Shown: positions 9,853-18,500 of the stretch, in pieces | Numbering within the stretch: the stretch's first letter is position 1 | How the letters are laid out: each line of letters begins with the position of its first letter | Source: Aquibium microcysteis | GTDB taxonomy: Bacteria; Pseudomonadota; Alphaproteobacteria; Rhizobiales; Rhizobiaceae | Direction of reading: 5' to 3' | Length of the DNA stretch: 64,000 bases | NCBI RefSeq assembly: GCF_014495845.1 | Contig: NZ_CP061080.1 | Coordinates: 1,229,001 to 1,293,000 of the forward strand | Made by a program: the position numbers and the translations under genes | Notes under the pieces: generated by a model | The model's input: the letters and a program-made list of their open reading frames with translations, nothing else | Told to the model about the DNA's origin: nothing | Databases searched by the model: none

Positions 9853-10602
9853 ATGAGCGACAAACGGCTTCGCAAGACCGACGATCCGCTCGCGCCTCGG
9901 GAGGGCACGACCGCGACGGGCAGCGACGTGGAAGCATTCGTGCGCCACGTGCGGGCGCTCGGCGCCATGAAGGGCGCGGCAGCGAGAGGCCGGCTCATCC
10001 TCGCTCTGGATGCCACCATGAGCCGCCAGCCGACCTGGGACCTGGCCTGCCGTCTCCAGGGCGAGATGTTCGAGGCGGCGGGGCGCACCGCGCTCAACGT
10101 CCAGCTCGTCTACTTCCGCGGCTTCGGCGAATGCCGGGCGTCCCGCTTCGTGAACGACGCCGGGGAACTCACCCGGCTGATGACGAAGATCGATTGCCGC
10201 GGCGGCCATACCCAGATCGGCAAGGTGCTGTCGCATGCGCTGAAGGAGAACGAACGCGGCAAGGTCGACGCGCTCGTCTACATCGGCGACGCGATGGAGG
10301 AAAACGTCGACGACCTCGCAGACAAGGCCGGGCAGCTCGGTCTTCGCGGCGTTCCGGTTTTCGTGTTCCAGGAGGGGCACGACGGTGCCGTCGAGACGGC
10401 GTTCCGGGAGATTGCCCGCCTGTCCCGCGGGGCATGGTTCCGGTTCGACCGACAGTCGGCTGCCACGCTCGCCCGCCTGCTGTCGTCCATCGCGGTCTTC
10501 GCCACCGGAGGACTGAAGGCGCTCGAGGCGCGGGGCAATGCCAGCGACCGGCTGCTCATCGAGCATCTCGGCGGAAAGGGGCAGGGCGGGGCGGGTCGAT
10601 GA
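9853..10602 (+). CDS. von Willebrand factor A-like protein
   Basis: A 249-residue soluble protein with a VWA-like Rossmann fold. The first strand and metal-site-like motif read LILALDATMS (a D-x-T/S-x-S form of MIDAS), later strands are LNVQLVYFRGFGE, VDALVYIGDAMEEN and VPVFVFQEG, and GGHTQIGKVL supplies the conserved threonine. I do not know a characterised homologue. Its stop overlaps the start of the DnaJ-domain gene (ATGA), so the two are translationally coupled; a MipZ gene precedes them. The role is not predictable beyond a metal-dependent protein interaction domain. Confidence 0.8.
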   Translation: MSDKRLRKTDDPLAPREGTTATGSDVEAFVRHVRALGAMKGAAARGRLILALDATMSRQPTWDLACRLQGEMFEAAGRTALNVQLVYFRGFGECRASRFVNDAGELTRLMTKIDCRGGHTQIGKVLSHALKENERGKVDALVYIGDAMEENVDDLADKAGQLGLRGVPVFVFQEGHDGAVETAFREIARLSRGAWFRFDRQSAATLARLLSSIAVFATGGLKALEARGNASDRLLIEHLGGKGQGGAGR

Positions 10603-11294
10603 CGTTCATGTTCTATGCGACCGCGGCGCTGGTCGTCGCCTTCCTGGCGGCCGTCGGCTTCGTGCGGGCGGATGCGGTCACCGTGGCGCGGACGATCGGG
10701 CTTGCCGGTCCCGCTTTGCTCGGCCTGGCCGGGCTTGGCCTGCTGGCCCTCGGGCGTGTCGGCCTGGCGGGAGCCGCCTTCTCGGGTGCGGTGGCCTGGT
10801 ACCTGTCGGGCCAGAGGAGGCGCGCGGCGCGGCCGACGCCCGGCAAGCGCTCCACCGTCCGCACCGCTGCCCTCGAGATGGAACTCGACCATGACAGCGG
10901 CGCGCTCGCCGGCATGGTTCTGGCCGGCCGTTTCGAAGGCCGCCAGCTCGCCGGACTGTCCCGCGACGATCTCCTGGCGCTCTACCGGGAACTCGAGGGC
11001 GAGGCCGACAGTCTACAGCTTCTGGAAGCTTATCTTGACGGCCGATTCCCCGGTTGGCGTGACGGCATGGATGCGCACGTTGGCGGGGGGAAGGGACGCG
11101 CGCCAGGCACGGGCGCCATGACTGAGCAGGAGGCCTACCAGGTCCTTGGTCTTGAAGCGGGTGCCAGTGCGGCGGACATCCGCAAGGCGCATCGCCGCCT
11201 GATGCAGCGCGTGCACCCCGACCTCGGCGGCTCGTCCTTTCTTGCGGCGCGTATCAACGAGGCCAAGGACGTTCTGCTGAATGGTCATGACTAG
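10599..11294 (+). CDS. membrane-anchored DnaJ-domain protein
   Basis: A 231-residue protein with two or three hydrophobic segments at the N-terminus (residues about 4-22, 32-55 and 58-68), a linker, and a C-terminal J domain at about 173-230. The J domain carries AYQVLGLEAGAS and the HPD tripeptide in RVHPDLGGS, so it should stimulate an Hsp70 (DnaK) ATPase at the membrane; architecture resembles TIM14/DjlA-like proteins rather than full DnaJ. Its ATG overlaps the stop of the VWA gene. A weak hairpin lies just after it. Confidence 0.87.
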   Translation: MTFMFYATAALVVAFLAAVGFVRADAVTVARTIGLAGPALLGLAGLGLLALGRVGLAGAAFSGAVAWYLSGQRRRAARPTPGKRSTVRTAALEMELDHDSGALAGMVLAGRFEGRQLAGLSRDDLLALYRELEGEADSLQLLEAYLDGRFPGWRDGMDAHVGGGKGRAPGTGAMTEQEAYQVLGLEAGASAADIRKAHRRLMQRVHPDLGGSSFLAARINEAKDVLLNGHD

Positions 11295-11326
11295 TTCTCC
11301 GTCGACAGAATACATTACCGGGAGAC

Positions 11327-11345
11327 CGGGGCCGGATCGGCCCCG
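11327..11345. terminator. hairpin between convergent DnaJ-domain and carboxypeptidase genes
   Basis: An 8-bp perfect stem CGGGGCCG / CGGCCCCG with a 3-base loop in the 68-bp gap between convergent genes. No T-tract follows, so it is only a possible bidirectional terminator. Confidence 0.35.
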
Positions 11346-11362
11346 CGGTCGTTTGCGTCACG

Positions 11363-12697
11363 TCACTGCTGCACCGCGTAGCAGTCGATCTTCTTGCGCT
11401 TGAGAGCGGTGCAGGCGTCGAAAGCGGCCGTCTTGGTGGAGAATCCGCCGAAACGGGCGCGGTGGTAGACGTTCCCCTTCATCTCGAAGAGTTCGGTGAA
11501 GGGCAGGGCGCCCGCCAGGATGCTGCCGGCGCGCGAACTCGTCGCATCGAGGACGGCCATGGCCTGCTCCTTCGAAGGCGTCGACGCCACCTGCACGACC
11601 CAGCCGCCCTGGCTGATGACCGAGGCCGTCCGGATCGGATCGACTCCGGGGGCGGGCGTGACCCTCTCGATCGCCGCTTCGGCGATGTCCGCGGCCGCCT
11701 TCGCGGCAGGCTCGGGCGCATAGGCGACGACAGCGGCCTCCTCTTCCTCCGGCCGGAAGTCGGGCGTGGGGGCCTCGCTCTTCGGCAGCGTCACGGCCGC
11801 GGTCGCGATCGGTGCGCCCGGCTTGATGGCGCCGCGCGCGATCAGCGGACCGCTCCTGCGGGTGGACGCCTTGGGAAGGTATTCCCGGATCAGCTTGGTC
11901 ATCTGTGCGTCGCGGCTGGCGCCGGTGTTGCCGCCGATGACCACCGCCACGATGTTGCGCCCGTCGGTCTTCACGGAGGAGACCAGGTTGAAGCCCGAAG
12001 CGCGGATGTAGCCGGTCTTGATGCCGTCGACGCCCTTCACGCGCCCGAGCAGCTTGTTGTGGTTGGCCATGCGGACTTTGCCGAGGGTGAAGGAGCGCGT
12101 CGAGAAATAGTCGTAGTGGTGCGGGAAGTGCTCGCGCAGCGCGATGCCGAGGATGGCCATGTCGCGGGCGGTCGTCCGCTGGTTGGCGTCCGGCAGGCCC
12201 GACGCATTGCGGAAGGTGGTGTTCGACATGCCGAGCTGGCGCGCCTTGGCGGTCATCTGCCGCGCGAAGCCGGATTCCGTTCCGCCCAGAAGCTCGCCGA
12301 CGGCAGCCGCCGCGTCGTTGGCCGACTTGGTGACCAGCGAGTAGATGATCGTCTCGACCGTCACCGAATTGCCGGCGCGCACGCCGATCTTCGTCGGCGG
12401 CTGGGCCGCCGCATGGGCCGAGAACGGAACGCGGGTATCCTTGCGGATACGCCCGGCGTCCAGCGCCTCGAACACCATGTAGAGGGTCATCATCTTGGTG
12501 AGGGACGCGGGATACCGCGCGGAATCGGCCGAGGATTCATAGAGGGTCCTGCCGGTGTTCGCGTCGATCACGATGCCTGCATAGTCGCCGGCGCGGGCCG
12601 GTGCGGACGACAGGGCGGCCATGGCCGCGACGGCGAGGATGACGAGGAATCGGGAGGCAGCGAGAAGGGTTCTGGGGATACCGTTCGACTGACGCAC
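11363..12697 (-). CDS. secreted serine D-Ala-D-Ala carboxypeptidase with C-terminal SPOR domain
   Basis: A penicillin-binding-protein-type D,D-carboxypeptidase (DacA/DacF-like peptidase S11) of 444 residues that trims peptidoglycan stem peptides in the periplasm. Residues about 13-36 form a signal peptide (FLVILAVAAMAALSSAPARA). The catalytic motifs are SLTK in ARYPASLTKMM, SAN in VTKSANDAA and KTG in GIKTGYIRAS. After a proline/alanine-rich linker the last ~75 residues form a SPOR domain (GGWVVQVAST to KKIDCYAVQQ), which binds denuded septal glycans and would target the enzyme to the division site. The GTG start has AAGGTG just upstream; the longer open frame before it lacks a signal. A GTTACC-(11)-GGTAAC inverted repeat lies upstream at 12780-12802. 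Confidence 0.92.
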   Translation of the reverse strand: MRQSNGIPRTLLAASRFLVILAVAAMAALSSAPARAGDYAGIVIDANTGRTLYESSADSARYPASLTKMMTLYMVFEALDAGRIRKDTRVPFSAHAAAQPPTKIGVRAGNSVTVETIIYSLVTKSANDAAAAVGELLGGTESGFARQMTAKARQLGMSNTTFRNASGLPDANQRTTARDMAILGIALREHFPHHYDYFSTRSFTLGKVRMANHNKLLGRVKGVDGIKTGYIRASGFNLVSSVKTDGRNIVAVVIGGNTGASRDAQMTKLIREYLPKASTRRSGPLIARGAIKPGAPIATAAVTLPKSEAPTPDFRPEEEEAAVVAYAPEPAAKAAADIAEAAIERVTPAPGVDPIRTASVISQGGWVVQVASTPSKEQAMAVLDATSSRAGSILAGALPFTELFEMKGNVYHRARFGGFSTKTAAFDACTALKRKKIDCYAVQQ

Positions 12698-12928
12698 GTT
12701 GCACCTTCGAATTCTTGTTGTTCGATTTCCGGCGACACGCGTGCCGCCACGACATGGAGCGGACGGTAAGGTCGGCGTCGTTACCAATCCGTTTAAGGTA
12801 ACCGGAATGTTGCCGGATCCATGACCATTCGGTTCGAGTTTTAGCGTTCGGACGGTCACGCAGCGTCAGGCGGGCGAGAGCCTGCCGTCGCGATTGCCAT
12901 CGGGCCGCCGGCGCTCTAGAAGCCGGGC

Positions 12929-13429
12929 ATGAGCAAACGTGTCGCCATCTATGCTGGCTCCTTCGATCCGCTGACCAACGGTCACCTCGACGTCCTCAAG
13001 GGCGCCATGGCGGTGGCCGACGAGATCGTCGTGGCCATCGGCATCCAGCACGGCAAGACGCCCGTCTTCACCTTCGAGCAGCGCGTGGCGCTCATCGAGG
13101 AGGTCGCGGCGTCCGAACTGCACGCGCTGAAAGGGCGGGTGCGCATCATCTCCTTTTCCGGCCTGCTGATCGACGCCGCCCGCGCCAACGGCGCCACGAT
13201 CATGATCCGCGGGCTGCGCGACGGCACCGATCTCGACTACGAGATGCAGATGGCCGGCATGAACGAGACCATGGCGCCGGAACTGCAGACGGTGTTCATT
13301 CCGGCCAGCCCGTCGGTCAGAACCATTACCGCCACACTCGTCAGGCAGATCGCGGCGATGGGCGGCGAAATCCGCCCCTTCGTCCCGGCCGCCGTCGCAT
13401 TGGCGCTGGCCGCCAAGTTCAAGGCCTGA
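12929..13429 (+). CDS. coaD: phosphopantetheine adenylyltransferase
   Basis: Catalyses the penultimate step of coenzyme A synthesis, joining ATP and 4'-phosphopantetheine to dephospho-CoA. The 166-residue length is standard. The nucleotidyltransferase motif is visible as [16 protein letters not shown] (T/HxGH type), with the substrate-binding [15 protein letters not shown] segment and the C-terminal SPSVRTIT. It heads a co-oriented run coaD, cyclophilin, cyclophilin, transporter, queA, tgt, an order familiar from Rhizobiales. Confidence 0.96.
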   Translation: MSKRVAIYAGSFDPLTNGHLDVLKGAMAVADEIVVAIGIQHGKTPVFTFEQRVALIEEVAASELHALKGRVRIISFSGLLIDAARANGATIMIRGLRDGTDLDYEMQMAGMNETMAPELQTVFIPASPSVRTITATLVRQIAAMGGEIRPFVPAAVALALAAKFKA

Positions 13430-13451
13430 CAGTTTCCAGGGAGAATACGCA

Positions 13452-14030
13452 ATGCTGCTCAAACAGCTGGCCTCGGCCTGCCTCATTTCGGCGAGCCTCG
13501 TCTTCGGTGCCGCGGCGGCCGAGCCGGAGAACACGCTGATCCTGACGCTGAAGGACGGCGACGTGACGATCGCGCTGCGGCCCGATCTGGCGCCCAAGCA
13601 CGTCGAGCGGATCAAGACGCTCGTGCGCGAAGGGGCCTACGACAACGTCGCCTTCCACCGGGTCATCGACGGCTTCATGGCGCAGACCGGCGACGTGGAA
13701 TTCGGTGACATGGAGGACGGCTTCAATGCCCGCCGCGCCGGCACCGGCGGCTCGTCGCTTCCGGACCTTCCGGCAGAGTTCTCGCGCACGCCGTTCCTGC
13801 GCGGCGTCGTCGGCATGGCCCGCGCCCAGGACCCGAACTCGGCCAATTCGCAGTTCTTCATCATGTTCGCACCCGCGCCGAACCTCGACGGTGGCTACAC
13901 CGTGGTCGGCGAGGTGGAGAGCGGCATGGAGGCGGTGGACGCGATCAAACGCGGCGAACGCGCCGCCAACGGCGTCGTCCAGGACCCCGACCGGATCATC
14001 GACGCGCGCATCGCGTCGGACCCGCAGTAG
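13452..14030 (+). CDS. periplasmic cyclophilin-type peptidyl-prolyl isomerase
   Basis: Cis-trans prolyl isomerase of 192 residues. A signal peptide occupies residues 1-22 (LLKQLASACLISASLVFGAAAA), so it acts in the periplasm. The cyclophilin core is clear: [16 protein letters not shown] with the catalytic Arg-Phe environment, [20 protein letters not shown] and GYTVVGEVESGMEAVD. It starts 22 bases after coaD with AGGGAG before the ATG. The next gene is a second, cytoplasmic copy with high similarity, an evident old duplication. Confidence 0.93.
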   Translation: MLLKQLASACLISASLVFGAAAAEPENTLILTLKDGDVTIALRPDLAPKHVERIKTLVREGAYDNVAFHRVIDGFMAQTGDVEFGDMEDGFNARRAGTGGSSLPDLPAEFSRTPFLRGVVGMARAQDPNSANSQFFIMFAPAPNLDGGYTVVGEVESGMEAVDAIKRGERAANGVVQDPDRIIDARIASDPQ

Positions 14031-14089
14031 ACCGATACCCTGAAACCGGCCGAGCGCCGACAACATCCGATACGAAGGGAGCCCGACAG

Positions 14090-14599
14090 ATGGCCGAAAT
14101 CAAGGATCCGGAAAACACCCTGCTCATGGAAACGACCAAGGGCAGGGTCGTGATCGAACTCTTCCCCGACCTGGCGCCCGGCCATGTCGGCCGCATCAAG
14201 GAACTCGCCCGCGAAGGCGCCTATGACGGCGTCGTCTTCCACCGCGTCATCGAAGGCTTCATGGCCCAGACCGGCGACGTTAAGTTCGGCAAGTCGGGCG
14301 GCGCCTCGTTCAACCCGGCGCGCGCCGGCATGGGCGGCTCCGACAAGCCCGACCTGAAGGCCGAGTTCTCCAACATGAACCACGCCCGCGGCACCTGCTC
14401 GATGGCGCGCGCCCAGAACCCGAACTCGGCCAACTCGCAGTTCTTCATCTGCTTCGCCGATGCCGGCTTCCTGAACCGCCAGTACACGGTCTGGGGCCAG
14501 GTCATCGAGGGCATGGAGAACGTCGACAAGATCAAGCGCGGCGAGCCGGTGCAGGATCCCGACAAGATCGTGTCGATGAAGGTCGCGGCCGACGCGTGA
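14090..14599 (+). CDS. cytoplasmic cyclophilin-type peptidyl-prolyl isomerase
   Basis: A 169-residue cyclophilin without signal peptide, so cytoplasmic. Motifs: [34 protein letters not shown] and the closing [20 protein letters not shown]. It is paired with the exported isomerase upstream, an arrangement common in alphaproteobacteria. AAGGGAG precedes the ATG by about 9 bases. Its stop (TGA) overlaps the start of the small transporter gene. Confidence 0.93.
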   Translation: MAEIKDPENTLLMETTKGRVVIELFPDLAPGHVGRIKELAREGAYDGVVFHRVIEGFMAQTGDVKFGKSGGASFNPARAGMGGSDKPDLKAEFSNMNHARGTCSMARAQNPNSANSQFFICFADAGFLNRQYTVWGQVIEGMENVDKIKRGEPVQDPDKIVSMKVAADA

Positions 14600-15057
14600 T
14601 GCGCTCCATGACGGGCGTGCTCTGGCCTCTCGTGGGCATGATCGCCGGGGCGGCGCTCGCCCTGCAGGCGCCCGTCAATTCCGCACTGGCGCGCGGCCTC
14701 GGCCAGCCGGTCGCGGCCGCCGCCTTTTCCTTCCTGTCGGGTGCGATCGTGCTCGGCCTCGTCTCGGCCCTCTGGGCAAAGATGCAGGGCACGGCGATCG
14801 ACTTCCGCGCGCCTGCACTCTGGCTCTTCGTCGTCGGCGGCTGTCTCGGCGGCTTCTACGTCACCTGCGTCGTGGTGCTGGTGCCCAAGCTCGGCGCCGC
14901 CACGCTGATCGCTTTCGTCGTCGCCGGGCAACTGCTCGCCGGCCTCCTGATCGACCGCGTCGGCCTGCTCGGTGTCGCCGTCCGCGAGCTGTCGCTCGGC
15001 CGCATCGCCGGCGCCGTGCTGCTCGTCACCGGCGCCCTGATGATCAGGCGGTTCTGA
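14599..15057 (+). CDS. DMT-superfamily DUF606 (YdcZ-like) membrane protein
   Basis: A 152-residue protein with five hydrophobic helices, the length and layout of the DUF606/EamA half-size transporters. Typical stretches are [19 protein letters not shown] and [19 protein letters not shown]. Its ATG overlaps the TGA of the preceding cyclophilin gene (TGATG); an internal ATG three codons on is equally possible. Substrate unknown. queA follows after 11 bases, so it is likely in the same operon. Confidence 0.85.
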   Translation: MRSMTGVLWPLVGMIAGAALALQAPVNSALARGLGQPVAAAAFSFLSGAIVLGLVSALWAKMQGTAIDFRAPALWLFVVGGCLGGFYVTCVVVLVPKLGAATLIAFVVAGQLLAGLLIDRVGLLGVAVRELSLGRIAGAVLLVTGALMIRRF

Positions 15058-15068
15058 GGCAGGCGGCT

Positions 15069-16150
15069 ATGAAGGTCGACCTCTTCGATTTCGAACTCCC
15101 CGAAACCAGCATCGCGCTGAGGCCCGCGGAGCCGCGCGACGCGGCGCGGATGCTGGTCGTGCGGCCGGGCGAGAGGGTGGAGAACGCGGTGGTCCGCGAC
15201 CTTCCGTCCTTCCTGCGGCCCGGAGACGCGCTCGTCTTCAACGACACGCGGGTGATCCCCGCGCAGCTGTCGGGCACGCGGCGGCGCGGCGCGGCGCGGC
15301 GATGGCGCATGTCGATGCGACGCTGCACATGCGCACGGGCGCGGATCGCTGGAGGGCCTTCCTGCGGCCGGCCAAGCGGGTGGCGGCGGGTGACCGCATC
15401 GTCTTCGGCCACGGCGGCAATGCCTGCATGCTCGGCGCGCTGGAGGCGACGGTGGCCGAAAAGGGCGAGGCCGGCGAGGCGCTGCTCGTCTTCGATCTCG
15501 CCGGTCCGCTGCTCGACGAAGCGCTGCACGCGGTCGGCCACATGCCGCTGCCGCCCTACATCGCCTCGAAGCGGGCGCAGGACGCGCGCGACCTGGTCGA
15601 CTACCAGACCATCTATGCCCGCGAGGAGGGCGCCGTCGCGGCGCCGACGGCCGGGCTCCATTTCACGCCGGACCTCTTCGCGCGGCTGGACGCGATCGGC
15701 GTCGAGCGGCATTTCGTGACGCTGCACGTGGGGGCAGGGACCTTCCTGCCGGTGAAGGTCGACGATACGAACGACCACCGCATGCATGCCGAGATCGGCC
15801 ATGTCGCCCAGCCGACGGCCGATGCGCTGAACGCGGTGCGGGCGCGCGGCGGGCGCGTGGTCGCGGTCGGCACGACGTCGCTGCGGCTGCTCGAGAGCGC
15901 GGCGGCTCCGGACGGACGCCTCGCCGCCTGGTCGGACGCCACCTCGATCTTCATCACGCCCGGCTACCGTTTCCGCGCAGTGGACGTGCTGCTGACGAAT
16001 TTCCACCTGCCGCGATCGACGCTGTTCATGCTGGTCTCGGCCTTCAGCGGGCTGGAGACCATGCGAGACGCCTATGCGAATGCGATCGCGAGCGGCTACC
16101 GCTTCTACTCCTATGGCGATGCGAGCCTTCTGTTCAGGGACGCCGGATGA
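15069..16150 (+). pseudogene. queA: S-adenosylmethionine:tRNA ribosyltransferase-isomerase, frameshifted
   Basis: QueA transfers the ribosyl part of SAM to 7-aminomethyl-7-deazaguanine in tRNA, giving epoxyqueuosine. Here the reading frame is broken. The first part, [19 protein letters not shown] to [20 protein letters not shown], is in one frame; the remainder, from [13 protein letters not shown] at 15302 through [24 protein letters not shown] and [15 protein letters not shown], is in another. The break coincides with four tandem copies of GCGGC at 15281-15300. Removing one 5-bp unit would rejoin the frames as [18 protein letters not shown] with nothing else missing. Everything else looks conserved, so this is either a very recent mutation, a switchable tract, or a sequencing or assembly error. 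Confidence 0.9.
15281..15300. repeat. (GCGGC)4 pentanucleotide tandem repeat inside queA
   Basis: Four perfect GCGGC units. Since five is not a multiple of three, gain or loss of a unit shifts the frame, and this is exactly where the queA frame breaks. Three units would keep queA open. Confidence 0.9.
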
Positions 16151-16184
16151 CCGCCAGATCGGACCCCACCGGAGCCGGCACGCC

Positions 16185-17315
16185 ATGACCGAGACCTTCA
16201 CCTTCCGCGTGCTCGCGACCGACGGCAAGGCGCGTCGTGGCGAGATTTCGATGCCGCGCGGCACCGTGCGCACGCCGGCCTTCATGCCGGTCGGCACGGC
16301 GGGCACGGTCAAGGCGATGTATCTCGACCAGGTGCGCGACCTCGGCTCCGACATCATCCTCGGCAACACCTACCACCTGATGCTGCGGCCGGGTGCGGAG
16401 CGCATGGCGCGGCTGGGCGGCCTGCACGAATTCGCCCGCTGGCCCTGGCCGATCCTCACCGATTCCGGCGGTTTCCAGGTCATGTCGCTGGCGCAGCTGA
16501 GGAAGCTGACCGAGAAGGGCGTCACCTTCAAGTCGCATGTCGACGGTGCCGCCTACGAGATGACGCCCGAGCGCTCGATCGAGATCCAGGGGCTGCTGGA
16601 CTCCGACATCCAGATGCAGCTCGACGAATGCGTGGCGCTGCCGGCCGAGGCCGCCGAGATCGAGCGCGCGATGGAACTGTCGCTGCGCTGGGCCGAGCGC
16701 TGCAAGGCAGCCTTCGGCGAGCAGCCGGGCAAGGCGATGTTCGGCATCGTCCAGGGCGGCGACATCGCGGCGCTGCGCGAGCGTTCGGCCTTGGCGCTGA
16801 AGGCGATGGACCTCAAGGGCTACGCCGTCGGCGGTCTCGCCGTGGGCGAGCCGCAGGCGGTGATGCTCGACATGCTCGACGCGACCTGTCCCGTGCTGCC
16901 GGCCGAGAAGCCGCGCTATCTGATGGGTGTCGGCACCCCCGACGACATCCTGAAATCGGTCATGCGCGGCATCGACATGTTCGACTGCGTGATGCCGACG
17001 CGGGCAGGCCGGCACGGGCTCGCCTACACCCGGCGCGGCAAGATCAACCTGCGCAACGCACGACACGCCGAGGACCACCGCCCGCTCGACGAGGAAAGCG
17101 ACTGCCCGGCCGCGCGCGACTATTCGCGCGCCTACCTGCACCACCTCGTGCGGTCGCAGGAGGCGCTGGCCGGCATGCTGCTCACCTGGAACAACCTTGC
17201 CTACTACCAGAGCCTGATGCAGGGCATCCGCGAGGCCATCTCGGCGGGGCGGATGGGTGAATTCGCGGCCGAGACGGCGGAGCTTTGGGCGAAGGGTGAT
17301 CTTCCGGCGCTCTGA
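16185..17315 (+). CDS. tgt: queuine/preQ1 tRNA-guanine transglycosylase
   Basis: Exchanges guanine-34 for preQ1 in GUN tRNAs, the step before QueA. The 376-residue TIM-barrel protein shows [12 protein letters not shown], the catalytic [30 protein letters not shown] and [18 protein letters not shown] lies 10 bases before the ATG. Oddity: the zinc site of bacterial Tgt is normally C-x-C-x2-C plus a histidine; here the segment reads [21 protein letters not shown], so only the middle cysteine remains, with serine and alanine at the others. I believe this occurs in other Rhizobiales, so it may be a lineage trait. With queA broken, the strain could stop at preQ1-tRNA. Confidence 0.95.
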   Translation: MTETFTFRVLATDGKARRGEISMPRGTVRTPAFMPVGTAGTVKAMYLDQVRDLGSDIILGNTYHLMLRPGAERMARLGGLHEFARWPWPILTDSGGFQVMSLAQLRKLTEKGVTFKSHVDGAAYEMTPERSIEIQGLLDSDIQMQLDECVALPAEAAEIERAMELSLRWAERCKAAFGEQPGKAMFGIVQGGDIAALRERSALALKAMDLKGYAVGGLAVGEPQAVMLDMLDATCPVLPAEKPRYLMGVGTPDDILKSVMRGIDMFDCVMPTRAGRHGLAYTRRGKINLRNARHAEDHRPLDEESDCPAARDYSRAYLHHLVRSQEALAGMLLTWNNLAYYQSLMQGIREAISAGRMGEFAAETAELWAKGDLPAL

Positions 17316-17374
17316 CTGCGTAACAGCTTTCGAACCGCGCATGCGTCGCGGCCGCCGCCAGGAGGAAGCCCGCC

Positions 17375-17797
17375 ATGAAATACGTCACCGCCTACGGCAT
17401 CGCGGTCGTCATCTTCCTCATCATCGACGCGATCTGGCTCGGCATCGTGGCCCGCGGTTTCTACGCCTCGCGCATGGGCGACCTCATGCTCGACCACCCG
17501 CGCTGGGGCGTGGCGGCCGTGTTCTACCTCGTCTACGTCGCCGGGCTGGTCTATTTCGCCATCAGCGTCGGCATGGCGCAGGACAGCGTGCTCGCGGCAG
17601 CCTTGAACGGCGCCCTGTTCGGCTTCTTCTGCTATCTCACTTACGACGCGACCAACCTCGCCGTGCTCAAGGGCTACGACCCGGTCGTGGCGATCGTCGA
17701 CGTCATCTGGGGCACGGTGCTGAGCGGCACGGTGGCGGCCGGCACGCTCTTCGCGATGAAGTCGTTCGGGCTCCTGTCGCAGCCCTCGGGCGGATGA
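17375..17797 (+). CDS. DUF2177 family membrane protein
   Basis: A 140-residue protein with four hydrophobic helices and the DUF2177 signatures IIDAIWLGIVARGFY, LFGFFCYLTYDATNLAVLKG and VDVIWGTVLSG. AGGAGG precedes the ATG by 8 bases. Integral inner-membrane protein; the family has no established function. It stands 59 bases after tgt and could be read from the same transcript. A hairpin just after it separates it from a convergent gene. Confidence 0.88.
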   Translation: MKYVTAYGIAVVIFLIIDAIWLGIVARGFYASRMGDLMLDHPRWGVAAVFYLVYVAGLVYFAISVGMAQDSVLAAALNGALFGFFCYLTYDATNLAVLKGYDPVVAIVDVIWGTVLSGTVAAGTLFAMKSFGLLSQPSGG

Positions 17798-17824
17798 GGC
17801 GCTGCCTCAGGTCCTGAGCGCCTC
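17796..17824. terminator. hairpin between convergent DUF2177 and DUF4864 genes
   Basis: GAGGCGCT and AGCGCCTC form a perfect 8-bp stem around a 13-base loop that can itself fold (CTCAGG/CCTGAG). No T-tract. It fills the 32-bp gap between convergent stops, so a bidirectional terminator is the natural reading. Confidence 0.45.
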
Positions 17825-17829
17825 GTCGC

Positions 17830-18249
17830 TCAGGTGCTGAGCGCATTGGAGGCGCGCATGCTGACGCCGGTGATCAGCCAGTTCCCGTCCCCCTGCATCT
17901 CCAGCGTATAGACCGCCTCGTAGGTCTTGCCGTCGGGTCCGACCAGCAGGACCTGCTGGACGATCCGCGTCGGGCTCATCTCTTCGGACTTGCCGAAGGC
18001 ATGGCTCTGCGGGCGCCGCACCGGCATGTAGCCGTTCTCCACCATCGCCATGAAGGACTGCTGGGTCGGGAAGTAGCGCTTGATGTTCGGCGCTGCGAAG
18101 GAATAGGCGCGCGCCGCATCGTCGGCAAGGAAGGCCTCGATCTGGTTCTGAATGACGGTCTGCGCCGCCCTGATCTCCGCCTCGCCGGCCAGAGCCGGAG
18201 GCGAAGCGAGCAGGAAGGCGAGGGCGGCGATTGCGATCGGTCTCGGCAT
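17830..18249 (-). CDS. exported DUF4864 family protein
   Basis: A 139-residue protein with a signal peptide (PIAIAALAFLLASPPALAG) and a mature part of the DUF4864 type: AQTVIQNQIEAFLADDAARAY, FPTQQSFMAMVENGYMPV and GNWLITGVSMR, an NTF2-like fold in appearance. AAAGGAGG lies 7 bases before the ATG, the best ribosome-binding site in this part of the window, which fixes the start. Periplasmic, function unknown. It is convergent with the DUF2177 gene and divergent from the ATP-grasp gene. Confidence 0.87.
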   Translation of the reverse strand: MPRPIAIAALAFLLASPPALAGEAEIRAAQTVIQNQIEAFLADDAARAYSFAAPNIKRYFPTQQSFMAMVENGYMPVRRPQSHAFGKSEEMSPTRIVQQVLLVGPDGKTYEAVYTLEMQGDGNWLITGVSMRASNALST

Positions 18250-18500
18250 GGCGGCAACCTCCTTTGGCCACGGCAGTCCGCCGACTGCGGACCTCGACAG
18301 ATACGATGCCACAGCGATTCCGGTTTCATCCGCAGCGACGCTCCGGGCAACGCTGCGCACCGCGGATGCATGCGGCGAGGCAGACTGCCGCTTTGTTCGG
18401 CAAACGCCGGAATTCGTCTCTTTCACAGGCGCTTGCGGGCGATTGCGCTTGATTTCCGCAGGCGAACACTCTGAAATGGCCGTCACAGGGGAGTATCTCA

